Shown: positions 1 through 5,158 of the stretch, one piece after another
Layout of the letters: every line of letters begins with the position of its first letter
Position numbering within the stretch: the stretch's first letter is position 1
Source: JAKAXG01 sp035702985
Lineage (GTDB): Bacteria; Actinomycetota; Acidimicrobiia; Acidimicrobiales; Palsa-688
Length of the DNA stretch: 7,543 nucleotides
Assembly (NCBI GenBank): GCA_035702985.1
Contig: DASSZD010000153.1
Location: 1 to 7,543 of the forward strand
Direction: 5' to 3'
Made by a program: the position numbers and the translations under genes
Notes under the pieces: model-generated
Database searches by the model: none
What the model was told of the DNA's origin: nothing
What the model saw: the letters and a program-made list of their open reading frames with translations, nothing else

Positions 1-3
1 CGC

Positions 4-420
4 TCAGGCGGGACCGCTCGGGCCGGTGAGCTCCGCCAGGAGGGCCCGGATCCGGCGGTCGATGTCGTCGACGATGGGGCGGACCCGGTCCACGGGCAGC
101 CCGGCGGGGTCCGGGATATCCCAGTCCACGTAGCGCTTGCCCGGGTAGTAGGGGCAGGTGTCGCCGCAGCCCATGGTGACCACGACGTCGGCGGCCCGGG
201 CGTCTTCGTCGGTCAGGGGCTTGGGATATTCCCTGGAGGTGTCGAGCCCCCGCTCCTGCAGGACGGCCACTACAGAGGGGTTGAGCCGGTCACCCGGTTC
301 GGAACCGGCGGAGCGGACCTCGACCCGGCCCCGGGCGTGGTGATCCAGGAGGACCTTGGCGGCCAGGCTCCGGCCCGAGTTGTGTATGCAGAGGAACAGC
401 ACTACCGGCGTGTCGCTCAC
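4..420 (-). CDS. arsC: Arsenate reductase, low-molecular-weight phosphatase fold
   Basis: This 138-residue cytosolic protein should reduce arsenate to arsenite, the form exported by the ACR3 pump encoded just upstream. The N-terminal CX5R phosphate/arsenate-binding loop is visible (C11-IHNSG-R17, followed by S18). A second region has the pattern MGCGDTCP (C85 and C89), followed by PGKRY and a DPAG motif that should supply the general-acid aspartate. This matches the actinobacterial ArsC branch, in which the reductant can be mycothiol/mycoredoxin; thioredoxin coupling through C85/C89 cannot be excluded. The start is a GTG whose first bases overlap the acr3 stop (GTGA, 4 bp), so translation is probably coupled. 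The open frame continues upstream to about 1554, but that part is a proline/arginine-rich shadow of acr3. The length is normal for the family. The family call is firm; the electron donor is inference. Confidence 0.93.
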   Translation of the reverse strand: MSDTPVVLFLCIHNSGRSLAAKVLLDHHARGRVEVRSAGSEPGDRLNPSVVAVLQERGLDTSREYPKPLTDEDARAADVVVTMGCGDTCPYYPGKRYVDWDIPDPAGLPVDRVRPIVDDIDRRIRALLAELTGPSGPA

Positions 421-1529
421 CGGCGGTGTCCCATCTCGGCCGCCTGGGGGTAGAAGCGCTTCCGGGCCCACAGGGCCACGTACACCAGGGCGACCAGCAC
501 GGGGACCTCGATGAGCGGGCCCACCACGCCGGCCAGGGCCTGGCCGCTGGTGACGCCGAACACCCCGATGGCCACGGCGATCGCCAGCTCGAAGTTGTTG
601 CCGGCGGCGGTGAACGCCAAGGTGGCGGTTCGTTCGTATCCGAGACCGATGCGCCGCCCGAGCAGGAAAGACCCGAACCACATGATCCCGAAGTAGGCCA
701 GCAGGGGGAGGGCGATGCGGGCCACGTCGCCGGGGTGGCCGGTGATGGTGCGGCCCTGGAGGGCGAAGAGGATGACGATGGTGTACAGCAGGCCGTAGAG
801 GGCGAACGGGGCGAGGCGCGGCAGCAGCGCGGTCTCGTACCAGGTCCGGCCCCTGGTGCGCTCGCCTACGGTGCGGGTGAGGAACCCGGCTACGAGCGGC
901 ACACCCAGGAAGATGGCCACCGTCTCGGCGATACGCCCGATCGACAGGTGCAACCCCACGGTGGACAGGCCCAGCCAGCCGGGCAGCACCTGCAGGTAGA
1001 AGTAGCCGAGCACCGAGAACATGACGATCTGGAACAGGGAGTTGAACGCCACCAGCACGGCGGCGGCCTCCCGGTCGCCGCCGGAGAGGTCGTTCCAGAT
1101 GAGGACCATGGCGATGCAGCGGGCCAGGCCCACGATGATCAGCCCGGTCCGGTACGTGGGCTGGTCGGGCAGCATCAGCCAGGCCAGGGTGAACATGACC
1201 GCCGGCCCGATCAGCCAGTTGAGCACCAGCGACGACACCAGCATCCTGCGGTCCCGGGTCACCGAGCCGAGCTGGCCGTAGCGGACCTTGGCCAGCACCG
1301 GGTACATCATCACCAGGAGCCCGATGAAGATCGGCAGGGACGTGCCGGAGGTGACCTGGATGGCGTTGAGGTGGCGGTTGAGGCTGGGGATGGCCCGGCC
1401 CAGCCCGATGCCGGCCGCCATGGCCAGGATGATCCACACCGGCAGGAACCGGTCCACGAACGACAAGCGGGCCATGACCGGAGCGTCGGGTGGGGTCGGC
1501 CGCTCCCGTTCGGTCACGACGTCGCTCAT
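417..1529 (-). CDS. acr3: ACR3-family arsenite efflux permease
   Basis: This 370-residue inner-membrane protein is an arsenite exporter of the ACR3 (bile/arsenite/riboflavin transporter) type, which uses the proton motive force. About ten hydrophobic segments are visible from residue 28 to 352. The conserved cysteine of the fourth helix is in GLARCIAMVLIWNDL (C138), and the essential glutamate is in AAGNNFELAIA (E314). Their spacing equals that of C129 and E305 described in a well-studied ACR3. The start chosen is the ATG giving MSDVVTERERP. An in-frame ATG 65 codons upstream would give an arginine/proline-rich, non-membrane extension overlapping the preceding gene and is unlikely. The ribosome site is weak (GGGA about 6 nt upstream), which fits readthrough from the upstream arsI/cadI gene 37 nt away. 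The stop overlaps the arsC start. Confidence 0.95.
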   Translation of the reverse strand: MSDVVTERERPTPPDAPVMARLSFVDRFLPVWIILAMAAGIGLGRAIPSLNRHLNAIQVTSGTSLPIFIGLLVMMYPVLAKVRYGQLGSVTRDRRMLVSSLVLNWLIGPAVMFTLAWLMLPDQPTYRTGLIIVGLARCIAMVLIWNDLSGGDREAAAVLVAFNSLFQIVMFSVLGYFYLQVLPGWLGLSTVGLHLSIGRIAETVAIFLGVPLVAGFLTRTVGERTRGRTWYETALLPRLAPFALYGLLYTIVILFALQGRTITGHPGDVARIALPLLAYFGIMWFGSFLLGRRIGLGYERTATLAFTAAGNNFELAIAVAIGVFGVTSGQALAGVVGPLIEVPVLVALVYVALWARKRFYPQAAEMGHRR

Positions 1530-1566
1530 CGCCGGTCCCGGCCGGGCCGGGCACGCCCGGTGACGT

Positions 1567-2040
1567 TCAACAGCACGAGCTGTCCCGGGGGGACAGGCTG
1601 ACCGGCTCCGGGCGGGTGGCGCAACAGGCCGACTCCCCCGGAGCGGTGGCTCGCAACTGGCCGGCCGGCATCTCCGCGTCGGCCAGGACCGTGTATATCT
1701 CCCACGGCTCGCCACCGGGGCCATCGACCCAGACCTTGTCCTGCAGGGCGTAGCAGCAGGAGGTCTGCTCCTCGACAGCCGTGGCCAACCCCTTCCCGGC
1801 CAGGCGGGCCTGGGCGGCGGTCACCTCGCCGGGGGTCTCCACCTCCACGCCCAGATGGTTGAGCGACCCGGGTACCTGGTCCGGGCCCTCGATCAGCACC
1901 AGCTTCAGCGGGGGGTCGGTGATGGCGAAGTTGGCGTAGCCGGGGCGGCGCTTGGCCGGCTGGGCGTCGAACAGCTTCGAGTAGAACTCCACGGCCTCGT
2001 CGATGTCCGCCACGTTGAGGGCCAGCTGTACTCGGGACAC
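1567..2040 (-). CDS. arsI/cadI: ArsI/CadI-family glyoxalase-fold metalloenzyme
   Basis: This 157-residue protein has the vicinal-oxygen-chelate (glyoxalase/dioxygenase) fold. It closely resembles mycobacterial CadI and the ArsI C-As lyases, Fe(II) dioxygenases that demethylate trivalent methylarsenicals. Visible family features are the start VSRVQLALNV, a PAKRRPGYANFAI block, LNHLGVEV, the vicinal cysteines in TSCCYA (C95-C96), and GGEPWEIYTVLAD. Likely metal ligands by family comparison are Q5, H62 and E114. The ligand at position 5 is Gln, as in CadI, so either C-As lyase activity or a thiophilic-metal role is possible. The GTG start is set by a perfect AGGAGG six bases upstream. The frame stays open for 23 more codons, but these would cross the operator. 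The C-terminal tail (residues 136-157) carries two further vicinal cysteine pairs, C139-C140 and C156-C157, the last at the very end. It is the first gene of the leftward ars operon. Confidence 0.9.
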   Translation of the reverse strand: MSRVQLALNVADIDEAVEFYSKLFDAQPAKRRPGYANFAITDPPLKLVLIEGPDQVPGSLNHLGVEVETPGEVTAAQARLAGKGLATAVEEQTSCCYALQDKVWVDGPGGEPWEIYTVLADAEMPAGQLRATAPGESACCATRPEPVSLSPRDSSCC

Positions 2041-2046
2041 GGACTG

Positions 2047-2052
2047 CCTCCT
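2047..2052 (-). promoter_or_regulatory. Shine-Dalgarno site of the arsI/cadI gene
   Basis: A perfect AGGAGG on the minus strand lies six bases before the GTG at 2040. It decides the start of the arsI/cadI gene against the longer open frame reaching 2109. Confidence 0.85.
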
Positions 2053-2057
2053 GTTAT

Positions 2058-2075
2058 CATCGATGAACGTCGATG
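2058..2075. promoter_or_regulatory. Probable ArsR operator in the ars divergent promoter
   Basis: A perfect inverted repeat CATCGA-N6-TCGATG lies in the 68-bp region between the divergent arsR and arsI/cadI genes. A 6-bp half-site pair with a 6-bp spacer is the geometry usual for ArsR/SmtB operators. TCGATG occurs three times on the plus strand (from 2060, 2070 and 2088), the first two spaced by one helical turn. The site overlaps the expected -35 region of arsR and lies 18-35 bases upstream of the arsI/cadI start, so one bound dimer could control both directions. Direct evidence is only the repeat and its position. Confidence 0.6.
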
Positions 2076-2091
2076 CTTCGATCGTTGTCGA

Positions 2092-2097
2092 TGTAAT
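2092..2097 (+). promoter_or_regulatory. Candidate -10 box of arsR
   Basis: TGTAAT matches TATAAT at five of six positions and would start transcription near 2104. That leaves a 20-base leader containing GGGAGA before the GTG at 2124. No good -35 hexamer is visible. The inverted repeat at 2058-2075 would cover the -35 region. Confidence 0.35.
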
Positions 2098-2123
2098 CAC
2101 GTTTGTCAATGGGAGATGTTGCG

Positions 2124-2474
2124 GTGGCCCGGAGAGGTGCAGCGGTAACGGTGGCCGAGGCGCTCGAGTGCTGCCCGTCGGTGCTGGCTGCTCCCCTCGA
2201 CCCCGGCGAGGCGGTGGAGCTGGCCCGGGGGTTCCACGCCCTCGGCGACCCGGTCCGGCTGCGGGTGCTGTCCATGCTCGCCGCCGCCCCGACCGGCGAG
2301 ATCTGCGTGTGCGACTTGGTGGGCCCGCTGGGCAGGACCCAGGGCACCATCTCGCACCACCTCAGGATCCTGGGCGAAGCCGGGCTGGTCCACGGCGACC
2401 GGCGGGGCAAGTGGGTCTGGTACTCGCTCGACCACGACCGGCTGGCCGCCCTCAAGGGGGCCATCGAGGGCTGA
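2124..2474 (+). CDS. arsR: ArsR/SmtB-family metalloregulatory repressor
   Basis: This is a winged-helix repressor of about 116 residues that should leave its operator when As(III) binds. A FHALGDPVRLRVLSML helix precedes the recognition region CDLVGPLGRTQGTISHHLRIL (about residues 63-84), followed by a beta-wing RRGKWVWYSL. Two cysteine sets are visible: a vicinal pair near the N-terminus (ECCPSVL, C16-C17) and EICVCDL (C61 and C63), which is close to the ELCVCDL metal site of classical ArsR. The N-terminal pair sits about where the Corynebacterium glutamicum ArsR pair lies. I chose the GTG at 2124 because GGGAGA lies seven bases before it. An ATG at 2109 (five residues longer, leaderless) or the TTG at 2103 are alternatives. 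It is divergent from the arsI-acr3-arsC operon and convergent with the zinc-finger gene. Confidence 0.9.
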   Translation: MARRGAAVTVAEALECCPSVLAAPLDPGEAVELARGFHALGDPVRLRVLSMLAAAPTGEICVCDLVGPLGRTQGTISHHLRILGEAGLVHGDRRGKWVWYSLDHDRLAALKGAIEG

Positions 2475-2482
2475 CCGCATCG

Positions 2483-2507
2483 TCCCGGCCGGGCGGGTCA
2501 GCCGGGA
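2483..2507. terminator. Hairpin between convergent arsR and zinc-finger gene
   Basis: TCCCGGC (2483-2489) and GCCGGGA (2501-2507) form a perfect 7-bp stem with an 11-base loop in the 43-bp gap between two converging genes. No T-run follows on either strand. It could serve as a terminator in both directions, but such stems arise easily in GC-rich DNA. Confidence 0.4.
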
Positions 2508-2517
2508 GCCTTCGCCG

Positions 2518-2892
2518 TCACTCCTCGCCGGAGAACCGCTCCCAGGCCGACTGGCGGGCCATGCCCAGGGCCTGCCCGATGGTGGCCCAGGTAGCCCCGA
2601 GCTGGCGCGCCTTGCGGACGTACTGCGTGAGCACGTACTCGGCCTGCTTCCCGGCCTGCGCCACCCGGGGCAGGCTGGCGAGCACGGCGTCGAGCCCGGC
2701 CTCGGCGTCCCACGGGGCGATGCGCTGAACCGGCTCGGTGCTGCCCGACCGGGGCCTGCCGGCGATCAGATGGCTGGACAGGTCCACGCATTCGTCGCAG
2801 ATGTACACGCCGGGACCGGCCACCAGGGTGCCCACATCGGTATAGGCCCTGAGGCAGAACGAGCACGACGGGAGCTGCTCTGCGATGGTCAT
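2518..2892 (-). CDS. ClpX-type C4 zinc-finger protein with C-terminal HTH-like region
   Basis: This 124-residue protein begins with a ClpX-type zinc-binding domain: C10-X2-C13 and C32-X2-C35 enclose the typical AGPGVYICDECVDL stretch. It has no AAA+ ATPase domain, so it is not ClpX. The linker (about 45-75) is followed by a helical segment and a helix-turn-helix-like end (LGATWATIGQALGMARQSAWERF, about 99-120). Small proteins with this plan are common in actinobacteria and lack a settled function; DNA binding or an adaptor role are inferences. The ATG start has GGGAGG seven bases upstream; a start nine codons earlier lacks such a site. It has its own promoter region with inverted repeats and converges on arsR, so it is not part of the ars operon. 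Confidence 0.82.
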   Translation of the reverse strand: MTIAEQLPSCSFCLRAYTDVGTLVAGPGVYICDECVDLSSHLIAGRPRSGSTEPVQRIAPWDAEAGLDAVLASLPRVAQAGKQAEYVLTQYVRKARQLGATWATIGQALGMARQSAWERFSGEE

Positions 2893-2903
2893 CGTCGGTC
2901 CTC

Positions 2904-2945
2904 CCCTGTCAGGGCTCACCTTACACCGTCAGGATCCCCCTGACG
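2904..2945. promoter_or_regulatory. Candidate promoter and paired operators of the zinc-finger gene
   Basis: On the minus strand TAAGGT (2918-2923) fits the actinobacterial TANNNT -10 pattern and would start transcription near 2911. Two inverted repeats bracket it: CCCTG-T-CAGGG at 2904-2914, over the expected transcription start, and CGTCAGG-N5-CCTGACG at 2927-2945, over the -35 region. Both share a GTCAGG core, at 2908-2913 and 2928-2933, exactly 20 bp apart. This layout suggests a repressor that binds two sites. The regulator is unknown; self-regulation is possible. Confidence 0.4.
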
Positions 2946-2966
2946 CGCCGGCGAGGCGCGCAGGGG
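2937..2966 (-). terminator. Terminator-like hairpin downstream of the YdeI-family gene
   Basis: CCCCTG-A-CGCGCC (2937-2949) pairs with GGCGCG-CAGGGG (2955-2966): twelve base pairs with one bulged A and a five-base loop. It lies about 50 bases past the stop of the leftward YdeI-family gene and just before the promoter of the zinc-finger gene. No U-tract follows, as is common for actinobacterial hairpins. Its left arm overlaps the inverted repeat at 2927-2945, so the two structures are mutually exclusive. Confidence 0.45.
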
Positions 2967-3014
2967 AAGTTGACGGTCTACGACGGTGACGGAGGTCGGC
3001 TGGGCGGACGGCGG

Positions 3015-3281
3015 CTACCTGCCCGTGCGCTGGCGGTGGCTGCACCCCGGCCAGCAGCACGGCCTCCGCTGGCCCTCCTCCAGCTCTTCCCGGGTCCGGC
3101 GGATGCGACGTTCCCGGGTGGCTTGGCGCTTGGCGTCTTCGACCCAACAGATGAACTCGTTGCGGGCCAGAGGGGTGATGTCGTTCCAGGCCTGCAGGGC
3201 CCCCGGGTGGGCCACGAGCGCCTGACGCAGATCCGGGGGAAGGTCGTGGACAACCCCGCCCGGCACGCTGTGGCCGCTCAC
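3015..3281 (-). CDS. Short YdeI/OmpD-associated-family protein
   Basis: This 88-residue protein matches the C-terminal part of the YdeI/OmpD-associated (bacteriocin-protection) family. LPPDLRQAL is followed by a helix with AWNDITPLARNEFICWVEDAKR and then TRERRIRRTREELEEG. That pattern, with an aromatic start to the second helix and EDAKR-x-x-TR-x-RRI, is the family hallmark. Full-length members are about 190 residues with an additional N-terminal domain, which is absent here. The end is unusual: PCCWPGCSH (C75, C76, C80, H82) could bind a metal, but this is speculation. The GTG start overlaps the stop of the upstream membrane-protein gene by GTGA and lacks a clear ribosome site, so translation is probably coupled. 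The biochemical role of the family is not known. Confidence 0.72.
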   Translation of the reverse strand: MSGHSVPGGVVHDLPPDLRQALVAHPGALQAWNDITPLARNEFICWVEDAKRQATRERRIRRTREELEEGQRRPCCWPGCSHRQRTGR

Positions 3282-4390
3282 CCGGCCAGGGTAGCGGTCC
3301 TGCGACGTCTTCCCGCGCTCGGCCGAGACGCCGAGGCTGGCCGGCCGGAGCCCTGGGCCGGCCCGGGGATGGGCCGGCTGAGGTAGCGGCGGGAGGCGGC
3401 CAGGGTCAGCAGCGTGGCGCCGGCGGCCCAGGCGGCCAGGATCAGGATCCGGGGGCCGAGCCCGGCGCCCCCGAAGTAGATGAGCCGGCGTACCGCGCTG
3501 GTCCCCGCCCCGTTGATCAGCGCCGGACCGATGACCCGCCAGAGGCCCGGCAGGAGATGGTTCTGGTAGGCGCCCCCGGCGGAGGGGTTGCCGGCGACCA
3601 CGAAGACCAGCACGCTCATGCCGATCCCGAGCACCCCGGCCAGCACCTGGAACGCCAGGGTGGTCGCCGCGGCCGCCGCAACGAGGAGCATGCCGATCGC
3701 AGCCAGGGCGACAGTGTGGCCGGTCAGGGCGCCGATTCCCGGGCCCACGACCAGCGCCCCTCCTGCGCCGGACACCACCGCGTAGGGGATCATGGCCAGG
3801 AGACGGAAGACGGCTCGCCGGGTGGTCGCCGGTCTCGCCCCGGCCGCCACTCCGAGCAGGGCGGCGACCAGGTACCCACCGACGATCCAGCCGATCACGA
3901 GATAGAAGCCGGTCAGGCCCCGGTAGTCCCCGGCCTGGAGCGGAGCGACATCGACGACCCGGATGGTGCGGTGCTGGGCGGCGGCCGCCGCCGAGGCGAT
4001 CTTCTCCACGGCCCCGGCCAGGGCGGCGCCGCCGCCGGAGGCCACGTAGACGGTGTCGGTGGTTCCGGTCGGCGGGATGACCAGCGCCCCGGAGACCCGA
4101 TCGGTGCGCACGTCCCGGGCGGCGACCGCAGCCGACGCCGCCTTCCGGGCCGCCACCGGATGGCCGGTCGCGGTGTCGAGGCGCTCCACCACGGACGCGG
4201 CCACCGGCGCGGGGGCCACCACCTCCAACGGGACCCGGTGGGGGGTGGGGGCGTGGAACGCCCCGACGTAGGAGGAGATGAACAGCAGCTGTATGGCGAG
4301 CACGCCGAGGATCAGCCCGGCGGTCCGGCCGGACACCGCATCACGCATCTCCGACCAGAAGGACGGCAACTCTGCCTGGGATGGTTCCAT
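3278..4390 (-). CDS. DUF3533/YhgE-like multi-pass membrane protein
   Basis: This 370-residue integral membrane protein has one hydrophobic segment near the N-terminus (about 24-46), then a soluble region of about 110 residues (47-155) expected outside the membrane. Five further membrane segments follow (about 160-182, 193-215, 222-244, 246-266 and 313-333). The C-terminus is basic and rich in arginine and serine. The plan of one helix, an external domain and a five-helix block resembles the DUF3533, YhgE/Pip and ABC-2-type permease group. No ATPase gene is adjacent. The substrate is unknown; export of a lipid or toxic compound is a guess from the TetR pairing. The ATG start has GGAG six bases upstream. 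It is divergent from the TetR gene, with the 29-bp palindrome 16 bases before its start. Confidence 0.72.
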   Translation of the reverse strand: MEPSQAELPSFWSEMRDAVSGRTAGLILGVLAIQLLFISSYVGAFHAPTPHRVPLEVVAPAPVAASVVERLDTATGHPVAARKAASAAVAARDVRTDRVSGALVIPPTGTTDTVYVASGGGAALAGAVEKIASAAAAAQHRTIRVVDVAPLQAGDYRGLTGFYLVIGWIVGGYLVAALLGVAAGARPATTRRAVFRLLAMIPYAVVSGAGGALVVGPGIGALTGHTVALAAIGMLLVAAAAATTLAFQVLAGVLGIGMSVLVFVVAGNPSAGGAYQNHLLPGLWRVIGPALINGAGTSAVRRLIYFGGAGLGPRILILAAWAAGATLLTLAASRRYLSRPIPGPAQGSGRPASASRPSAGRRRRTATLAG

Positions 4391-4405
4391 GGTCCGCTCC
4401 GTTCA

Positions 4406-4434
4406 GTACGTTATGTATTCAATACATAACGTAC
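4406..4434. promoter_or_regulatory. 29-bp palindromic operator of the TetR/membrane-protein divergon
   Basis: GTACGTTATGTATT (4406-4419), one central C (4420) and AATACATAACGTAC (4421-4434) form two perfect 14-bp arms. The site is AT-rich within a GC-rich region and lies in the short gap between the divergent membrane-protein and TetR genes. Each arm contains an ATAAC or TACATA run that could act as a -10 box for its direction. On the plus strand TTCAGT (4402-4407), 17 bases and CATAAC (4425-4430) would start transcription near 4437. A TetR dimer, or a pair of dimers, bound here would block both promoters. The palindrome is seen directly; the binding partner is inferred. Confidence 0.8.
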
Positions 4435-4506
4435 CGGATGATGGGCGTGACGGGTACCCTGGCCGGTGTGACACCTGTCCCTCCCCCGCCTGATGGAAGC
4501 CCCCGG

Positions 4507-5103
4507 GTGACCCGCCGGCGGGCTGCGACTCGCCGCCGCCTCCTGGACGCCGCCTTCGAACTGTGGGCGTCTAAGGGATTCTGGTCCATCCGCATCGAGG
4601 AGATCGCCGAAGCTGCCGGCTTCACCCGCGGCGCCTTCTACAGCAATTTCAGTTCCGTTGACGAGGTGTTCTTCGCCCTCTTCGACCGGCAGAACGAGCT
4701 GATGACCGGCCGGATCACCGAGCTGTTCTCCGGCCCGGACGGCGAGGAGCCGACCCTCATCGAGCTGATCCAGCGCACCGCGGCGTCCCTGCCGCTGGAC
4801 CGACGGTGGCTGATGATCCGCTACGAGTATCTGCTGCACGCGGCCCGGAATCCGGCGCTGGCCAGCCGGCTGGGAGCGGAACGGACGGAGCTGCGAGACG
4901 CACTGGAGCAGCACCTGGCGCGCCACGCCGATCGTCTCGGTCTCACCGACGTGCCCGCCACCGCCCGCGCCGTCATGGCCGCCTACGACGGGGTGAGCGT
5001 CGGGTACCTCCTGGACAACGACGAGCTGAAGGCCCGCCGGTGGCTGGCCCACCTCCTCTCACTGCTGCTCGATCCGCCCCCCGGTGGCGAGGCCCGGACC
5101 TGA
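4507..5103 (+). CDS. TetR/AcrR-family transcriptional repressor
   Basis: This is a 198-residue TetR-type regulator. The N-terminal HTH reads RRLLDAAFELWASKGFWSIR, IEEIAEAAGFTRGAFYSNF, then SSVDEVFFALFDRQ; the GAFYSNF recognition helix is typical of the family. The rest is an all-helical ligand-binding and dimerisation domain. I chose the GTG at 4507 (VTRRRAATRRR) because GGAAG lies seven bases upstream, the length is normal, and third-position GC falls in the proline-rich codons just before it (4468-4506). An ATG at 4438 (MMGVTGT, 221 residues) is a real alternative, because a promoter inside the palindrome would start almost exactly there and give a leaderless message. It probably represses itself and the divergent membrane-protein/YdeI genes. 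The ligand is unknown. Confidence 0.9.
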   Translation: MTRRRAATRRRLLDAAFELWASKGFWSIRIEEIAEAAGFTRGAFYSNFSSVDEVFFALFDRQNELMTGRITELFSGPDGEEPTLIELIQRTAASLPLDRRWLMIRYEYLLHAARNPALASRLGAERTELRDALEQHLARHADRLGLTDVPATARAVMAAYDGVSVGYLLDNDELKARRWLAHLLSLLLDPPPGGEART

Positions 5104-5144
5104 CTCCGCCGCCGCCACCACTCGGCCGGTCGGGCCGGTGCTAG

Positions 5145-5150
5145 TAGCGT
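5145..5150 (+). promoter_or_regulatory. Candidate -10 box for leaderless ABM gene
   Basis: TAGCGT fits the TANNNT -10 pattern of actinobacteria. Its last base is nine bases before the GTG at 5159, and no Shine-Dalgarno site is present, so the message would begin at or just before the start codon. Confidence 0.4.
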
Positions 5151-5158
5151 GGACCGCC

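Noticed and set aside
421..1554. Long open minus-strand extension upstream of arsC
   Set aside because: It is out of frame with acr3 and gives only arginine/proline/histidine-rich sequence. ACR3 in the other frame has clear membrane helices and conserved residues.
426..1601. 391-codon plus-strand open frame
   Set aside because: It is antisense to acr3. The translation is rich in Gly, His, Gln and Glu, as expected of a shadow frame in GC-rich DNA.
1530..1724. Longer N-terminus for ACR3 from an upstream ATG
   Set aside because: The extension overlaps the arsI/cadI gene, is basic and low in structure, and is absent from typical ACR3 proteins.
2058..2063. -10 box GATAAC for the leftward ars operon (at about 2053-2058)
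   Set aside because: Transcription would begin inside the AGGAGG ribosome site, removing it from the message, so the real promoter must lie further upstream and was not identified.
2041..2109. Longer N-terminus for the ArsI/CadI protein
   Set aside because: It would translate through the operator. The GTG at 2040 has a perfect AGGAGG at ideal spacing, and homologues start at MSRVQ.
2970..3386. Plus-strand 138-codon open frame antisense to the YdeI-family gene
   Set aside because: It has no ribosome site and no recognisable protein pattern. The minus strand carries a recognisable family with GTGA coupling.
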